This document shows positions 1 through 8,709 of a DNA stretch of 47,640 nt, in pieces. The position numbers and the translations under genes were made by a program. A model generated the notes under the pieces. That model was not told the origin of the DNA, ran no database searches, and saw only the letters and a program-made list of their open reading frames with translations. The DNA comes from a virus. The first letter of the stretch is position 1; each line of letters opens with the position of its first letter. The stretch covers positions 1 through 47,640 of the IMG/VR virus record IMGVR_UViG_3300044858_003465; one strand, given 5' to 3'.

Positions 1-39
1 CTGCAAGTTGTGCGTCAGCGTAAATGATCGGGGGTATTT
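1..39. repeat. Terminal direct repeat (circular closure)
   Basis: The first 39 bases are identical to the last 39 (47602-47640). Because one open reading frame continues correctly across the joint, the simplest reading is an assembly overlap of a circular or circularly permuted molecule. A genuine short terminal repeat is possible, but 39 bases is short for a packaged redundancy. Confidence 0.9.
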
Positions 40-235
40 GCAAAGAGCTTGCAAGGTCTGGGGGAAGAGTTAAAACTTCTGGACCTATTTCCGTGTCTCG
101 ATAAGGCCATAAGACAGCGTTGATCGCTAACTTCATTCTGTTATCACTGATTCTTGTGGCCATGGCCAAGTCATACCCAAGGTTTGGGTATGACACCCCA
201 TTGATAACTACTGGTTGCGGGTTTATAATTGCCAT
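1..235 (-). CDS. Tail-fibre-region protein, N-terminal part (crosses the circle junction)
   Basis: This is the first 78 codons of a gene that starts with ATG at 235 and runs off the window at base 1. Once the 39-base terminal overlap is removed it continues at 47601 and ends with TAA at 47507-47509, giving 109 residues. It begins MAIINPQPVVINGV and I see no catalytic motif. It lies between two fibre genes, one base from the gene before it, and overlaps the next by the shared bases of TAATG, so it is part of the tail-fibre operon. It may be a fibre chaperone or a small baseplate/fibre subunit; I do not recognise the family. Confidence 0.8.
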   Translation of the reverse strand, partial: MAIINPQPVVINGVSYPNLGYDLAMATRISDNRMKLAINAVLWPYRDTEIGPEVLTLPPDLASSLQIPPIIYADAQLA

Positions 236-236
236 G

Positions 237-569
237 CTAGGAATAGGTGAGGGAAGTACGGTTAGCCCAGATGCCGGTAGCAGTTAGTGGTCCAGTCAGC
301 CGAACGCCTAGCGCATTAAATGTAGTCCTTAAAATAGTCCATCCGGTGGCCGATTCGCTGGTTCCTGCCGGCGCCTTCCCGGTGTAGATCGTGTTGGCGG
401 TACTGGTGGAATCGTAAACGAAAAGGCTAGTGGCGCTAGCGCCGCCTGGCGTTTGCCAGGCAACGGAGCCATTAGCTTGCCGCGTTGGAACTTGCCCGGT
501 TGCGCCAGGCTGACCGTTGAGCAACAGGCCGGCTTTTAAGTTTGGGGCAGTCTCAAAGTCCCTCGCCAT
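237..569 (-). CDS. Small tail-fibre-like protein
   Basis: The product has 110 residues and is rich in Gly, Thr, Ala and Ser. It resembles a short phage fibre segment: an N-terminal stretch with a GQPGATGQVPTRQ loop like those in fibre linker domains, then beta-prone sequence ending WANRTSLTYS. The start ATG overlaps the stop of the preceding fibre gene as TGATG, so translation is probably coupled. Its role is inferred from composition and position among other fibre genes. Confidence 0.7.
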   Translation of the reverse strand: MARDFETAPNLKAGLLLNGQPGATGQVPTRQANGSVAWQTPGGASATSLFVYDSTSTANTIYTGKAPAGTSESATGWTILRTTFNALGVRLTGPLTATGIWANRTSLTYS

Positions 570-1363
570 CAGCCAATCACCACAACGCGATAGGCATTAG
601 TCGCGGGAGCCGTTGCAAACACCAGCGTTACAGCATTTACAGAAGTACGCTGCACATCAACTTCAACATCGTCGTACTGACCGCTGTTGGGAAAAAGGCG
701 AACAATTACATCACGGGTATTCAAGTTGTGCGTCACCGTAAAGGTAGTGGCACTGCCGTCTCCGATGTTCTCTCCTCTTTTTCTGACTCGGCCTGCAAGG
801 TTGGCAAGTTTTAATGCAGTGACAATGCGCGTATCATCGGTCCCGGCGTCTGCTTCGGCTTGCGTTGCCAGCTCGGCAACACCAGCCGTAACTTCGCTGG
901 CGGCAGGAGCGCTAGTCCCAAACGGAATCCAGGTAACTGCGGTAGTGCCAATGGTGCCGTTTACTGCTGTTTGCCTCCAGGTTGTTTGCGCGTTTACAGT
1001 GCCTTCGTCAACGCTAACGACTGCCGACTCAAGCTCGTCAAACGTACTGGCGTCAAGCGCCCGAGTCATCGGAGTGGCCGCACCATTCCAAACATAAATG
1101 CCGTTCTCAGCGGGAAGTGTTTGATCCCCCAGTAATGCCCTGTCTTGCGATGCAAACGTTACGCCGTTGAGCGATGCACCGGGAGACGCTATGTTTACGT
1201 TTCCGGTACTTTTAACACGAACGCTGTCCTTAGTCGATAGACCTTCAATCGCCGCGTTAAGCTGCGAAACGTTGACGGCATCGCCAGCAGCCGTACCAGC
1301 AGGCAGATTGGTGACTTTTGACACCGACTGCATGTCGATGTCGGTAAAGAACTTGCGTGGCAT
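569..1363 (-). CDS. Tail fibre protein
   Basis: The product has 264 residues. The N-terminal part (MPRKFFTDIDM, then VSQLNAAIEG) is typical of fibre proteins that trimerise through a short coil. A central AELATQAEADAGTDDTRIV segment is a widely shared phage fibre motif, followed by TALKLANLAGRV. The last 70 residues form a beta-rich knob-like domain (TFTVTHNLNTRDVIVRLF). A related NHNLGYRPSVELLD segment occurs in the neighbouring fibre gene at 1384-1719. Probable structural fibre contacting the host surface. Confidence 0.8.
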   Translation of the reverse strand: MPRKFFTDIDMQSVSKVTNLPAGTAAGDAVNVSQLNAAIEGLSTKDSVRVKSTGNVNIASPGASLNGVTFASQDRALLGDQTLPAENGIYVWNGAATPMTRALDASTFDELESAVVSVDEGTVNAQTTWRQTAVNGTIGTTAVTWIPFGTSAPAASEVTAGVAELATQAEADAGTDDTRIVTALKLANLAGRVRKRGENIGDGSATTFTVTHNLNTRDVIVRLFPNSGQYDDVEVDVQRTSVNAVTLVFATAPATNAYRVVVIG

Positions 1364-1383
1364 GGTAGTTTAAGTGATGGTAA

Positions 1384-1719
1384 CTAAAGCAGCCTGGCTT
1401 GGCCGGCGGTAGGTGGATTAAAAGGGCCAATTACCGTTTGGTTGACAGTGGGGTGAGAGACTTGGCCTTCAATCTCCTGGCTGCCAGCATCGAGCAGTTC
1501 AACACTCGGCCTGTATCCGAGATTGTGATTGATCGTCCAGACCGCAGCGGGGGTAGCTTGAGTATAGGGGAACCCTGCCGCTGCCGACGCCAGGTTCGCA
1601 ATGTCTTGGGTCGTCGCGTCCACAGTGGCGCCGGCCTGATCCATCACGATTCGCTCAGCGCCTGTTAGTGGCGTCGCTGCGTTTGGCAGTCCTGAGATCG
1701 TGGTAGTTTCAAGTGTCAT
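1384..1719 (-). CDS. Short tail-fibre-like protein
   Basis: The product has 111 residues and starts MTLETTTISGLPNA, a common opening of phage fibre proteins (ISGLP...LTGAERIVMDQ). The C-terminal half WTINHNLGYRPSVELLDAG resembles the HNLNTRDVIVRLF knob segment of the next gene, so the two probably share a fold. The start overlaps the end of the coiled-coil membrane protein gene by four bases, which suggests translational coupling. Confidence 0.75.
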   Translation of the reverse strand: MTLETTTISGLPNAATPLTGAERIVMDQAGATVDATTQDIANLASAAAGFPYTQATPAAVWTINHNLGYRPSVELLDAGSQEIEGQVSHPTVNQTVIGPFNPPTAGQARLL

Positions 1720-2138
1720 CTTGCTTTCTCGCTATACTGTGGCACTGGCGGCTCTGGATTGTAATGGGTGCCACGCTGGCCGGCTTGGTAGGTAAGCACC
1801 AGTCCGAGCACGCCAATTATCGTCCCAGCGATCCACTTGCCGGCATCAAAAGCGCCAGCCGCTTTCGATTGATTGATAAGTACGGCGTTGTCATTGTTAG
1901 CTGTGCTTTTTGCTAGATTTTTTATTTCTTCGGCTAAGCCTGAGACTGATTTTTCCATTTTCTCTCCTGACTTTTCCATCTTTTCTGCCAGCTCCCTTAG
2001 CGATGCCCGGTCTTCTTTGCGTGTTTCTAATGCTGCCTTGTGATCGTTGTCCATGCGAGTCACTAGCTGCCCGACCAGCGTTTCCAGGCGAACCATGCCT
2101 TGCTCTAGGACTGAGATTCGTCTATCCACTCCAAACAC
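1716..2138 (-). CDS. Coiled-coil protein with one C-terminal membrane helix (XhlA/holin-like)
   Basis: The product has 140 residues. Residues 1-80 are charged heptad-like sequence, including a repeated EKMEKSGEKMEKS run, and residues 101-118 form one hydrophobic helix (KWIAGTIIGVLGLVLTYQ) followed by a short polar tail. This long coil plus one terminal anchor resembles XhlA-type haemolysin/holin accessory proteins. A tail-anchored spanin or tail-assembly factor is also possible. Start is GTG at 2138 with no Shine-Dalgarno. It lies between a tail-tube-like gene and the fibre genes, a usual place for lysis genes. Confidence 0.65.
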   Translation of the reverse strand: MFGVDRRISVLEQGMVRLETLVGQLVTRMDNDHKAALETRKEDRASLRELAEKMEKSGEKMEKSVSGLAEEIKNLAKSTANNDNAVLINQSKAAGAFDAGKWIAGTIIGVLGLVLTYQAGQRGTHYNPEPPVPQYSEKAR

Positions 2139-2193
2139 TGGGAAACGTGGCCATGCCGGCTCAGCCTAGCGCCTGGCGGTAGCTGTCGTCAAA

Positions 2194-2673
2194 CTAACTG
2201 CGTTGTGGCATGAGTGCTCCGTCACCGCTCCAGCTCAGCACCAAAATAATTGGCTCTCCAGGGTCCGTGCAATCGAGCTTTACGTCTCCAATTACGACCG
2301 TACCAACAAGGCTTATTATACCAGGAATAGTTGTCCTAAAAATGTCGCAGTCTTCAGGCAAGACTTGATACGATTGCAGCATCAGTCTAAGATCAGCCTT
2401 TAGGCCATCGTCTACGCCAGTCAGCGCAAAATTTAGCATCTGCCAGGAGCTTTCAGCAACGCTTACATCGTCAGAGAATTGCAGGCGCATACTAATGTCA
2501 CCGCTCCAATCAGCAAGGCCGCCAGTACGCCTCTCGGCCTCATCGGCTTGCGTTGTAGTTCGCAGCATGTCGCGTCCCATATTTACATTCCAGGAGAATA
2601 TATTAGCAACGTACTTTAGCCCGCCGCCAAGGTTGACTTGAACACCTCCATCAGAGCCGACAATAACGCCCAT
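2194..2673 (-). CDS. Tail-tube-fold-like tail protein
   Basis: The product has 159 residues. The arrangement DMLRTTTQADEAERRTGG, then LADWSGDISMRLQF, recalls the loop and beta-sandwich of phage tail-tube proteins, where a short D-x-T-x-F/A loop is followed by a W-x-G strand. The main tube protein is clearly the one at 14821-15654, so this would be a second tube-like or tail-tip ring protein. It is two bases from the end of the gene upstream. The function is inferred from fold-like pattern only. Confidence 0.6.
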   Translation of the reverse strand: MGVIVGSDGGVQVNLGGGLKYVANIFSWNVNMGRDMLRTTTQADEAERRTGGLADWSGDISMRLQFSDDVSVAESSWQMLNFALTGVDDGLKADLRLMLQSYQVLPEDCDIFRTTIPGIISLVGTVVIGDVKLDCTDPGEPIILVLSWSGDGALMPQRS

Positions 2674-2675
2674 GA

Positions 2676-3713
2676 CTAAATAGTCCTTGCCAAGAAAGAA
2701 GCTGATGCCCCATCATTTAGGACTGCATTATTTGCAAAGTCCAATACTTGCCACTCGTTTACTGCTGCCTGAACCACGAAGCGGTCGCCAAGTGCAATGT
2801 CGTTAGCGTCATACCGCATGTAAACACCAAAATCATCAGCCAATCTTGTTGGCGTCCAAAAGCTCCATGGTATGTTTGAGCAGACCGGCACATAGTCACT
2901 GGTATATGCTGGGTTGGCGGAGTTTCTGCCAACGGGAAGCGGTGTTGCAGCGCAGTTGCTTGTAGTCCAGTTTGGGAAATTGTCAGAAGCGCTTGCGCCA
3001 GAGCCTGCGCCGAAGTAAGAGTAAACGTTATACTGCTGGCCGTGGTAGTTAAACCCATTAGTAGCTCCCCGCAGTGCCGAGCCAATAGAAAGGCACCTGC
3101 GTAAATTTTCGTCAATCTGAAAATTGACTACACCGGCCCTATTTAGCGTATATGCAGTTAAGCGAGTAAGGCCACTAATGCAACCCTTGCTTAGGTCAAG
3201 CGACGAATGCAGCGCCATATCTTTATGCAGAAAAGTAAATGGGCGCGATCTCGTCACGGTACTTGTTTGCCTAAATACGAACCAGCTTTGCTTTGTATCG
3301 CTGCCCGACGTAAATCTGTCTAGCGCAAGATTGGAAGCTGTAGAATAATTAAACAAAACAGTGCCGGTGAACTGGCTAACGCCACTATTCGCCGGCAGGG
3401 TATGCCAGTCCAGGTATTGCGTTCCGGTTGGGACATTGATAGGCGCAGGAGTTGTAGCGTCCCAACCGTTTGTGGCTAACGCAACAGCTATACCTGTATT
3501 GTCAATGGTAAAATAATAAAAGCATGTGCCATACGTTTTCGTGGGATCGTGAATTATCTGCAACACTCGACATATCTTGTCACCGCTAATTGTAAAGCTG
3601 TCAAACCATTCAGTCATCAGCCCTGCGTCGATAAGAGCAGACCGCAAGGCCGTTGCTACATCGGTGCTTGTAAAGCCTGAGCTTATGTTGTACGTCTGCT
3701 TGGTAACGGCCAT
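2676..3713 (-). CDS. Tail-associated protein of unknown function
   Basis: The product has 345 residues, starts MAVTKQTYNISSGFTSTDV and is rich in aromatic, Ser and Thr residues without long helices, typical of a beta-structured tail or decoration protein. I see no enzyme motif. It lies in the tail tip and fibre operon, so a distal tail or receptor-contacting role is inferred. I do not recognise the family. Confidence 0.7.
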   Translation of the reverse strand: MAVTKQTYNISSGFTSTDVATALRSALIDAGLMTEWFDSFTISGDKICRVLQIIHDPTKTYGTCFYYFTIDNTGIAVALATNGWDATTPAPINVPTGTQYLDWHTLPANSGVSQFTGTVLFNYSTASNLALDRFTSGSDTKQSWFVFRQTSTVTRSRPFTFLHKDMALHSSLDLSKGCISGLTRLTAYTLNRAGVVNFQIDENLRRCLSIGSALRGATNGFNYHGQQYNVYSYFGAGSGASASDNFPNWTTSNCAATPLPVGRNSANPAYTSDYVPVCSNIPWSFWTPTRLADDFGVYMRYDANDIALGDRFVVQAAVNEWQVLDFANNAVLNDGASASFLARTI

Positions 3714-3750
3714 ATTGAGCCAAGAAAGTCTGTTGGCAGTATAGCCGGCA

Positions 3751-4536
3751 TCAGGGCCGGGTCAGTCCTGTAGCGACCACGGCCATGCCCGACTCGAAGC
3801 CCAGGGCCAGTACCGGGCCAGCGCTCCGCAGGGCCGGTAGCAGCGGCACCAGGCCGACCGGGAGCGCAACAGCGGTAGCGTCTGTCGTCGGCAGATCGAG
3901 CATCAACACCACTGCCGCATCGCGCCGGATGGTTTTATCCAGGAAGACCGGGAACGCAACTGCGGTCAATCCGTCAATGGTTGCGTAATCTAGGTTGACA
4001 ACTGGGCCGGCACTTCGCAGCACAGGCAAGAACGGGTCGAGCGTAACTGGTACGGCTACGACTGACATTACGTTAGATAGGTTCAGCAGTAATGGATTGG
4101 CGCCTAGATTTGGTGGTGAGTTGCGCGGGCCATAGACAGACTCGAACGTTAGCTCATAGATAAGGTCAATGGTGACATTAAATCTGCCTTTCTTTACTGA
4201 CTGCTTGATTGGCTCTCTTTCGATTGTCCACGTTGTTCCCGTAAGTCTTTTTCTGAAGTCTGCGTTATTAACGCCTCCCGCCAATTCTTCGGGCAGTTGT
4301 GTTAGCGACCACAATCCGCAACCGCTGGCATACCATGGCAGCAACAGTGCCAATGCTTGCGCATCATTTACGTTTTCAAATGTTAGCTTCCATCTTGAGT
4401 CGCTAGGCAGTGAACCAAGAATCTCAGGGAATGAAGCCGACCGGAAACTAGCGACGATAACCGGATAACCAGGTAGCGTTAGCTCCCAATTTGTTGGAGT
4501 TATTGCCGGCAGTGTTAAGGGTAGGCGTACAGTCAT
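3751..4536 (-). CDS. Minor tail protein with internal repeats
   Basis: The product has 261 residues in two parts. Residues 1-140 match the neighbouring protein at 4533-4961: both have an ENxxxAQA segment, a W...G(L/Y)(W/Y)(G/S)SL strand, a TW segment and a GR-x-(N/T)V-x-(I/L) strand. Residues 155-261 hold repeats in which LRSAGPVVNLDY and LRSAGPVLALGF recur about 70 residues apart, each after a P-x-LP-x-LRSAGPV stretch. The paralogous N-terminus plus an added repeat domain suggests duplication in the tail-tip operon. The start overlaps the upstream gene by four bases. Confidence 0.75.
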   Translation of the reverse strand: MTVRLPLTLPAITPTNWELTLPGYPVIVASFRSASFPEILGSLPSDSRWKLTFENVNDAQALALLLPWYASGCGLWSLTQLPEELAGGVNNADFRKRLTGTTWTIEREPIKQSVKKGRFNVTIDLIYELTFESVYGPRNSPPNLGANPLLLNLSNVMSVVAVPVTLDPFLPVLRSAGPVVNLDYATIDGLTAVAFPVFLDKTIRRDAAVVLMLDLPTTDATAVALPVGLVPLLPALRSAGPVLALGFESGMAVVATGLTRP

Positions 4537-4961
4537 GGTGAGTAGGTGGCTGCCACTCGCGCTTTGATTGGCAGCTTCACCGTGCAGCGTCCCGCTTTAG
4601 CGGCGACAACCTGCGGCGAGCCTGCAAAATGCCACGTTGCGCCAGGAAAGGGTAGCGTCAAAAGGCTATTTAGCCCTCCACTTGTGCCAGCCAAAATCTC
4701 TGGCGTCAGATTGATCGAAGGTATCAAAGACAGAGAGCCGTAGATCCCGTAGTTATTGTCCCATACTATGCAGATTTGCTCTGCCTGCGCGTAAGTTATG
4801 TTTTCCCATGCAAGATCCATTGTATCGCCAGACGGCTTATTACAAAGCGCCCATCGCACCGTTCGGCCATTGCGCATCTTGGCACGCTTTTGCGGCCATT
4901 GGCCCATCGCAAAGGAACGCGCTGTAGGCACAATGCCTGGCAATGCGTTAATGATGTTCAT
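4533..4961 (-). CDS. Minor tail protein (paralogue of the next gene's N-terminus)
   Basis: The product has 142 residues. LAWENITYAQAEQICIVW and the later ATWHFAGSPQVVAAKAGRC region align by eye with LTFENVNDAQALALLLPW and TTWTIEREPIKQSVKKGRF in the protein encoded at 3751-4536. It is overlapped by four bases on both sides. It lies directly after the J-like tip gene, so a distal tail structural role is likely. The enzyme-free sequence gives no further clue. Confidence 0.75.
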   Translation of the reverse strand: MNIINALPGIVPTARSFAMGQWPQKRAKMRNGRTVRWALCNKPSGDTMDLAWENITYAQAEQICIVWDNNYGIYGSLSLIPSINLTPEILAGTSGGLNSLLTLPFPGATWHFAGSPQVVAAKAGRCTVKLPIKARVAATYSP

Positions 4962-7900
4962 AGCTCAATCACCCAATTTGCGTCAGTCCCGTATGTAGTC
5001 CAGTTTGCTCCAAGCAGACTATAACCGTTTGCATCGGTGGGATGGTGGAACGCTTCAATGGTGATAACTCCTTCGCCGTCGATATTCACTTTCTTTATTT
5101 CATAGACGCGGGGCTTTGTGGTGCTGTTTCTTATCGCAAAGAAACGCTCTGTTGGTGAAGCAAGGCCGTCGAGCACAACGATTTGCTCTTCTTGTGGGTC
5201 GTTGTTCATGTCCCAAGTGATCGCATCATAATAGCCGTCTGCTGCCGGCAGTAGCCATGGGCGAATGGTGGCGATGGTTCCGTCTCTTTGTATAAAGCCC
5301 TGGAAAGAAGTGCTGTAGCTAACGGCGTCAAAGTCCATTATGAAGAAACCGCTAGAGCGCAGTTGCGCCGCCAGTACGTCTGGCGATGTTGTGAAACTAA
5401 TTTGATGATCGTGTATGGTTACGAATCGAATGTAGTAGCAGGCAGCATCAATAGCTTGCCTGTAGTTGGTACACCACTCCGATAGGTCAAGGGTTTTGAC
5501 TGGAGCATTTACGCTGGTACTCGCTTCTCTCACCATCGCCACGCGCTCGCGGGCAAACAGTGGCGATTCTGCCCCTGTTGATTCTTCTCTCCATTTGACT
5601 TGTACTATAAACGGCTGCCTTGTTGCATAGTCAATAGTGTTTAGTCTAAAAGATCCCTCTTCAATGTTGCCGTTGTTAAATTGCGCTTCAACCTTGAGTG
5701 GTGCATCAAACTCAATCGCTTTCTTAAGATAATAGACACCACCAAGGCGAACCAGCTTGAGCAGATGCGCTAATGCAATCTCTGAAGCCCAGCTCAGAAT
5801 GTTTAGCGGTTCATCTTCGACCTTATCGTAAAAATATCCCCGGTCTTGGCACCATTGCGCCGCCTCCTGAAAACTTGGTCTATCAATTTGCGCCAGTTGC
5901 GTGCGAGGGAAAGCGCCCAGTTCGGGGTTCGTCATCACTTCGCGTAACCAGTCTGGCCATAGATGGCTTGACCCTTCTGTGTCGTTGTTTAACAGCCTAG
6001 GCATTTGATGGCCGTTATTGCAGAAGCCGCTAAAACCTGAAAGACTGTTGAACTCAAGCGATGCTGAGATGTTCACGCCTACAGGCGCCAGAGATTCGTA
6101 AGATGGCGTCATGTCAAGATCGCCATAATAGTTGATCTGCGTGATTTGATGCTCTGGACTATTGCTTACGCTTGATTGGATATTTTCGTATGGGAATGCT
6201 TCATCGAACCTCGCGTAACCGCCAATCATGGATTCGTACTCAGGGTCGGCCCAGCCAAGGCCAATGTCAAACTTAGGCTCAAGCTGTGAGATTTTGCGGT
6301 TCTTGCTATTTGTTGGGTTTATGATGTAGCCAGTTGATATTACGGTGACGCCGGCAGCAGTGGATTCCACCTCTTCGCCGCTGTTGGTATCGAGCACCAG
6401 GATTTGAGTAATAGCGCTTTGGCGAACTTCCCAACTAGAAACCGGCACGGTTCTAATCGTCCATCGCTTGTTAGATGGAAGAACGATCCTTAAGTAGTTG
6501 TGGATCTCTTCACCGCTGATGCCGGCGACTGCAAAAACGTCAGGGAACTGCGTCCATGTTGCGCCACGGTCCAGGCTGTATTGCAAGTTGAAACAGCTAT
6601 AGCGACGTGTCTTTGTAGTGATAGAATCTCCGCCGCTATCGTAGCGAGAAACCGATATAACGCCATTCGCCGTTTTGCCGACTTGGTTTTGGCCGGCGCG
6701 ACTGTTGATGGTCTGCACTTTCGGGCATGACCTGAAACCTGTTATGCCATTTACGGTTATGCCAACTCTTGACTTAATGATAATTTCGCAAACCTTAAAC
6801 TCTCTGACTGCGCTAAATGATGCTATTGCCATGCGAAAGACTTGCGCGGCTTGAGAGCATAACTTGTAGCGGCCTTGAGTACCGCTTTGCAGGTTGGCAA
6901 GATCATTGCTTGGGTTGTACTCTGGTGGCAGAATCGTAGTGCCGGATTCATCTGGAAACAGAAACTTGGGACCAATGAATTGCACGCTTCCGGCTTGTAC
7001 TACCGTAAAGACATATTCCATGCTGTTGCCATCGCCAACAGGCTCTTGCTCTGAGTCGCTAATGAAGATCGACTCGCTAGGGCTTTCCGATATTCTCTCT
7101 TCGAGTATCGCCCAGCAACTGCCTATCCTGTAAAGCTCGTTAGGAATTAAGGCAGAATCTGCTGAGTTTTGCACGCCGGCAACAGCAGCCGCAACGCCAC
7201 CCATTTCCGCTTCGGACTCTGCATCGTTATCTATGACCCGTGAATTGGTAGTATTAAATCGGATCTTTGTCTTAGCGTCAGTAGTGCCGTTGATCGCGTA
7301 GAGCAGCGAATCGCCAACAGCAACGCTTTGTGTAACGATTTGGTAGTCGCCGGTAGCAGGAGTCGTCCATGTCGAAGAGCCGCTGGCCTTGCGCTTGCGC
7401 AGGCCGCTTCGCATTGACCAATAAAACTTACCCTTCCATATCTCTACCAAGGCCGCTGCATCGTCATCAGTGCGTACCTTGTCGTCATCGTCAATCCTTG
7501 CTACGATGGTTGGCTGTATTGTTACTGGTTGCCTGTGCATCATCGCGTTAGGGCACCAACCGTACAGGCCAAACGCCGTACTGGTTGATGGCGTTTCGCT
7601 CATGCAAAATGCTGTCTTGTATTGACCGCTTGTGGTTTCAAGCGCAAATACATCTTGGCCGCCACTATTTTGCGAGTTGCCAGGATCTCTGTTTGCGCTC
7701 CTGCCGGCGATGAGTTGGGTTGAGTTAATCCGCCCACCATTGGGCGCAAAGTATATGGAATATCGCGCTCCCTGACTTAACGCTGTGCCGGTGTATGCGT
7801 AAGCGCCAAGTGTGTTGTTACCAAACGCCCAGCCTCTTTGATCCCAAGCATCTGCCGGCATTCCAGCGGTGCCGCCAAGAAAAATACCACGGAACATTAC

Positions 7901-8329
7901 TGAGCCGTTATTTGCCAGCATTTGCGACCAGAGCAGCGGCATTGCGACACGAACGCCGCCAAGGTTATTCTCGCGCTTGGCGATTACCACAGGAACGAAC
8001 TGCCCGATCCTGGCGGGTTCCTGCATCGAGTCGAACCCGAAGCGCGGCGAAGATCGTTGGTTGTTAGTTGTTGGAGTACCGCTTTTTCTGGTGGTAGTGA
8101 TTCTCGATTGTTGCCGCGCCGGGAACAGCAGCGAAGACAGTAGCGATACGCCAACTGAGATCGCTAAATTAACAAGTACAGGAACTAACGGCCCGCATAC
8201 TGGCCCTTCAGCGGCAGCAGGCCGTTCTACTGACTCCCTTAACGTAATCGCCTTCCATTCCCGGTACGCATCTTCAGATACGCCCAGAATTTGAGCAAGC
8301 CGTTTTTCGTAAGGGAGTAACTTAATCAC
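4958..8329 (-). CDS. Tail tip / host-specificity protein (lambda J-like)
   Basis: The product has 1,123 residues. The N-terminus has a charged region, then a hydrophobic segment at about residues 48-70 (LVPVLVNLAISVGVSLLSSLLF), as in central tail-tip proteins of the J type, followed by a Ser/Thr/Arg linker and a long beta-rich body. The order tape measure, L-like, NlpC-like, then this gene matches the lambda tail-tip order H, L, K, J. It probably forms the central fibre that contacts the receptor. Overlaps of four bases on each side indicate tight coupling. Confidence 0.8.
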   Translation of the reverse strand: MIKLLPYEKRLAQILGVSEDAYREWKAITLRESVERPAAAEGPVCGPLVPVLVNLAISVGVSLLSSLLFPARQQSRITTTRKSGTPTTNNQRSSPRFGFDSMQEPARIGQFVPVVIAKRENNLGGVRVAMPLLWSQMLANNGSVMFRGIFLGGTAGMPADAWDQRGWAFGNNTLGAYAYTGTALSQGARYSIYFAPNGGRINSTQLIAGRSANRDPGNSQNSGGQDVFALETTSGQYKTAFCMSETPSTSTAFGLYGWCPNAMMHRQPVTIQPTIVARIDDDDKVRTDDDAAALVEIWKGKFYWSMRSGLRKRKASGSSTWTTPATGDYQIVTQSVAVGDSLLYAINGTTDAKTKIRFNTTNSRVIDNDAESEAEMGGVAAAVAGVQNSADSALIPNELYRIGSCWAILEERISESPSESIFISDSEQEPVGDGNSMEYVFTVVQAGSVQFIGPKFLFPDESGTTILPPEYNPSNDLANLQSGTQGRYKLCSQAAQVFRMAIASFSAVREFKVCEIIIKSRVGITVNGITGFRSCPKVQTINSRAGQNQVGKTANGVISVSRYDSGGDSITTKTRRYSCFNLQYSLDRGATWTQFPDVFAVAGISGEEIHNYLRIVLPSNKRWTIRTVPVSSWEVRQSAITQILVLDTNSGEEVESTAAGVTVISTGYIINPTNSKNRKISQLEPKFDIGLGWADPEYESMIGGYARFDEAFPYENIQSSVSNSPEHQITQINYYGDLDMTPSYESLAPVGVNISASLEFNSLSGFSGFCNNGHQMPRLLNNDTEGSSHLWPDWLREVMTNPELGAFPRTQLAQIDRPSFQEAAQWCQDRGYFYDKVEDEPLNILSWASEIALAHLLKLVRLGGVYYLKKAIEFDAPLKVEAQFNNGNIEEGSFRLNTIDYATRQPFIVQVKWREESTGAESPLFARERVAMVREASTSVNAPVKTLDLSEWCTNYRQAIDAACYYIRFVTIHDHQISFTTSPDVLAAQLRSSGFFIMDFDAVSYSTSFQGFIQRDGTIATIRPWLLPAADGYYDAITWDMNNDPQEEQIVVLDGLASPTERFFAIRNSTTKPRVYEIKKVNIDGEGVITIEAFHHPTDANGYSLLGANWTTYGTDANWVIEL

Positions 8330-8709
8330 AGCAAGCGAAAAAGTTTAAGTGAGCCGCAAGCACTGACGGGACCGGCAACTAAGCAGCCATAATGCCTGAC
8401 AGTAATAAATGTGTCTGCATTAGGAAGCACTCCAACGCCAAAGGAACCATCTCCCCGGTCGAAGCGGATCAAGGCGCCGGCTTCAGGCTTCTCGATGGGT
8501 TCGGTCAGCTCGGTCCAGTCTTCGTCCAGCTCCCTCCAGTGGCCCCGCTCAGCCGCCGTGTACCAGCTCCGCATACGATCTGCCGGCCAAGACATTCCCA
8601 GCTCCTGACGTACCGCCTGGGCCGTCCTGAAGCAGCAGGCTCCCCGACCGTCCCGTGGGTCTGCGCCGAGTTGCCAGGGCAAGCCAGACCATTTGCGCCA
8701 AAATGTCAA
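8326..8709 (-). CDS. NlpC/P60-like tail assembly protein, possibly degenerate
   Basis: The product has 127 residues. The segment GRGACCFRTAQAVRQELG has a Cys at the head of a helix (Cys25/26), as in the nucleophile region of NlpC/P60 peptidases, and GALIRFDRG...FGVGVLPNADTFITV recalls the following strands. In canonical members a His precedes the GV strand; here that position reads FGVGV, and the only nearby His is H106. The lambda K gene occupies the same place, so a tail-tip peptidase or its inactive structural relative is likely. Confidence 0.6.
   Translation of the reverse strand: MTFWRKWSGLPWQLGADPRDGRGACCFRTAQAVRQELGMSWPADRMRSWYTAAERGHWRELDEDWTELTEPIEKPEAGALIRFDRGDGSFGVGVLPNADTFITVRHYGCLVAGPVSACGSLKLFRLL

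Noticed and set aside
1731-1742. CTATACTGT near 1733, like the box at 19975
   Set aside because: It lies inside the coding end of the coiled-coil protein gene and faces no start at a suitable distance; taken as chance.
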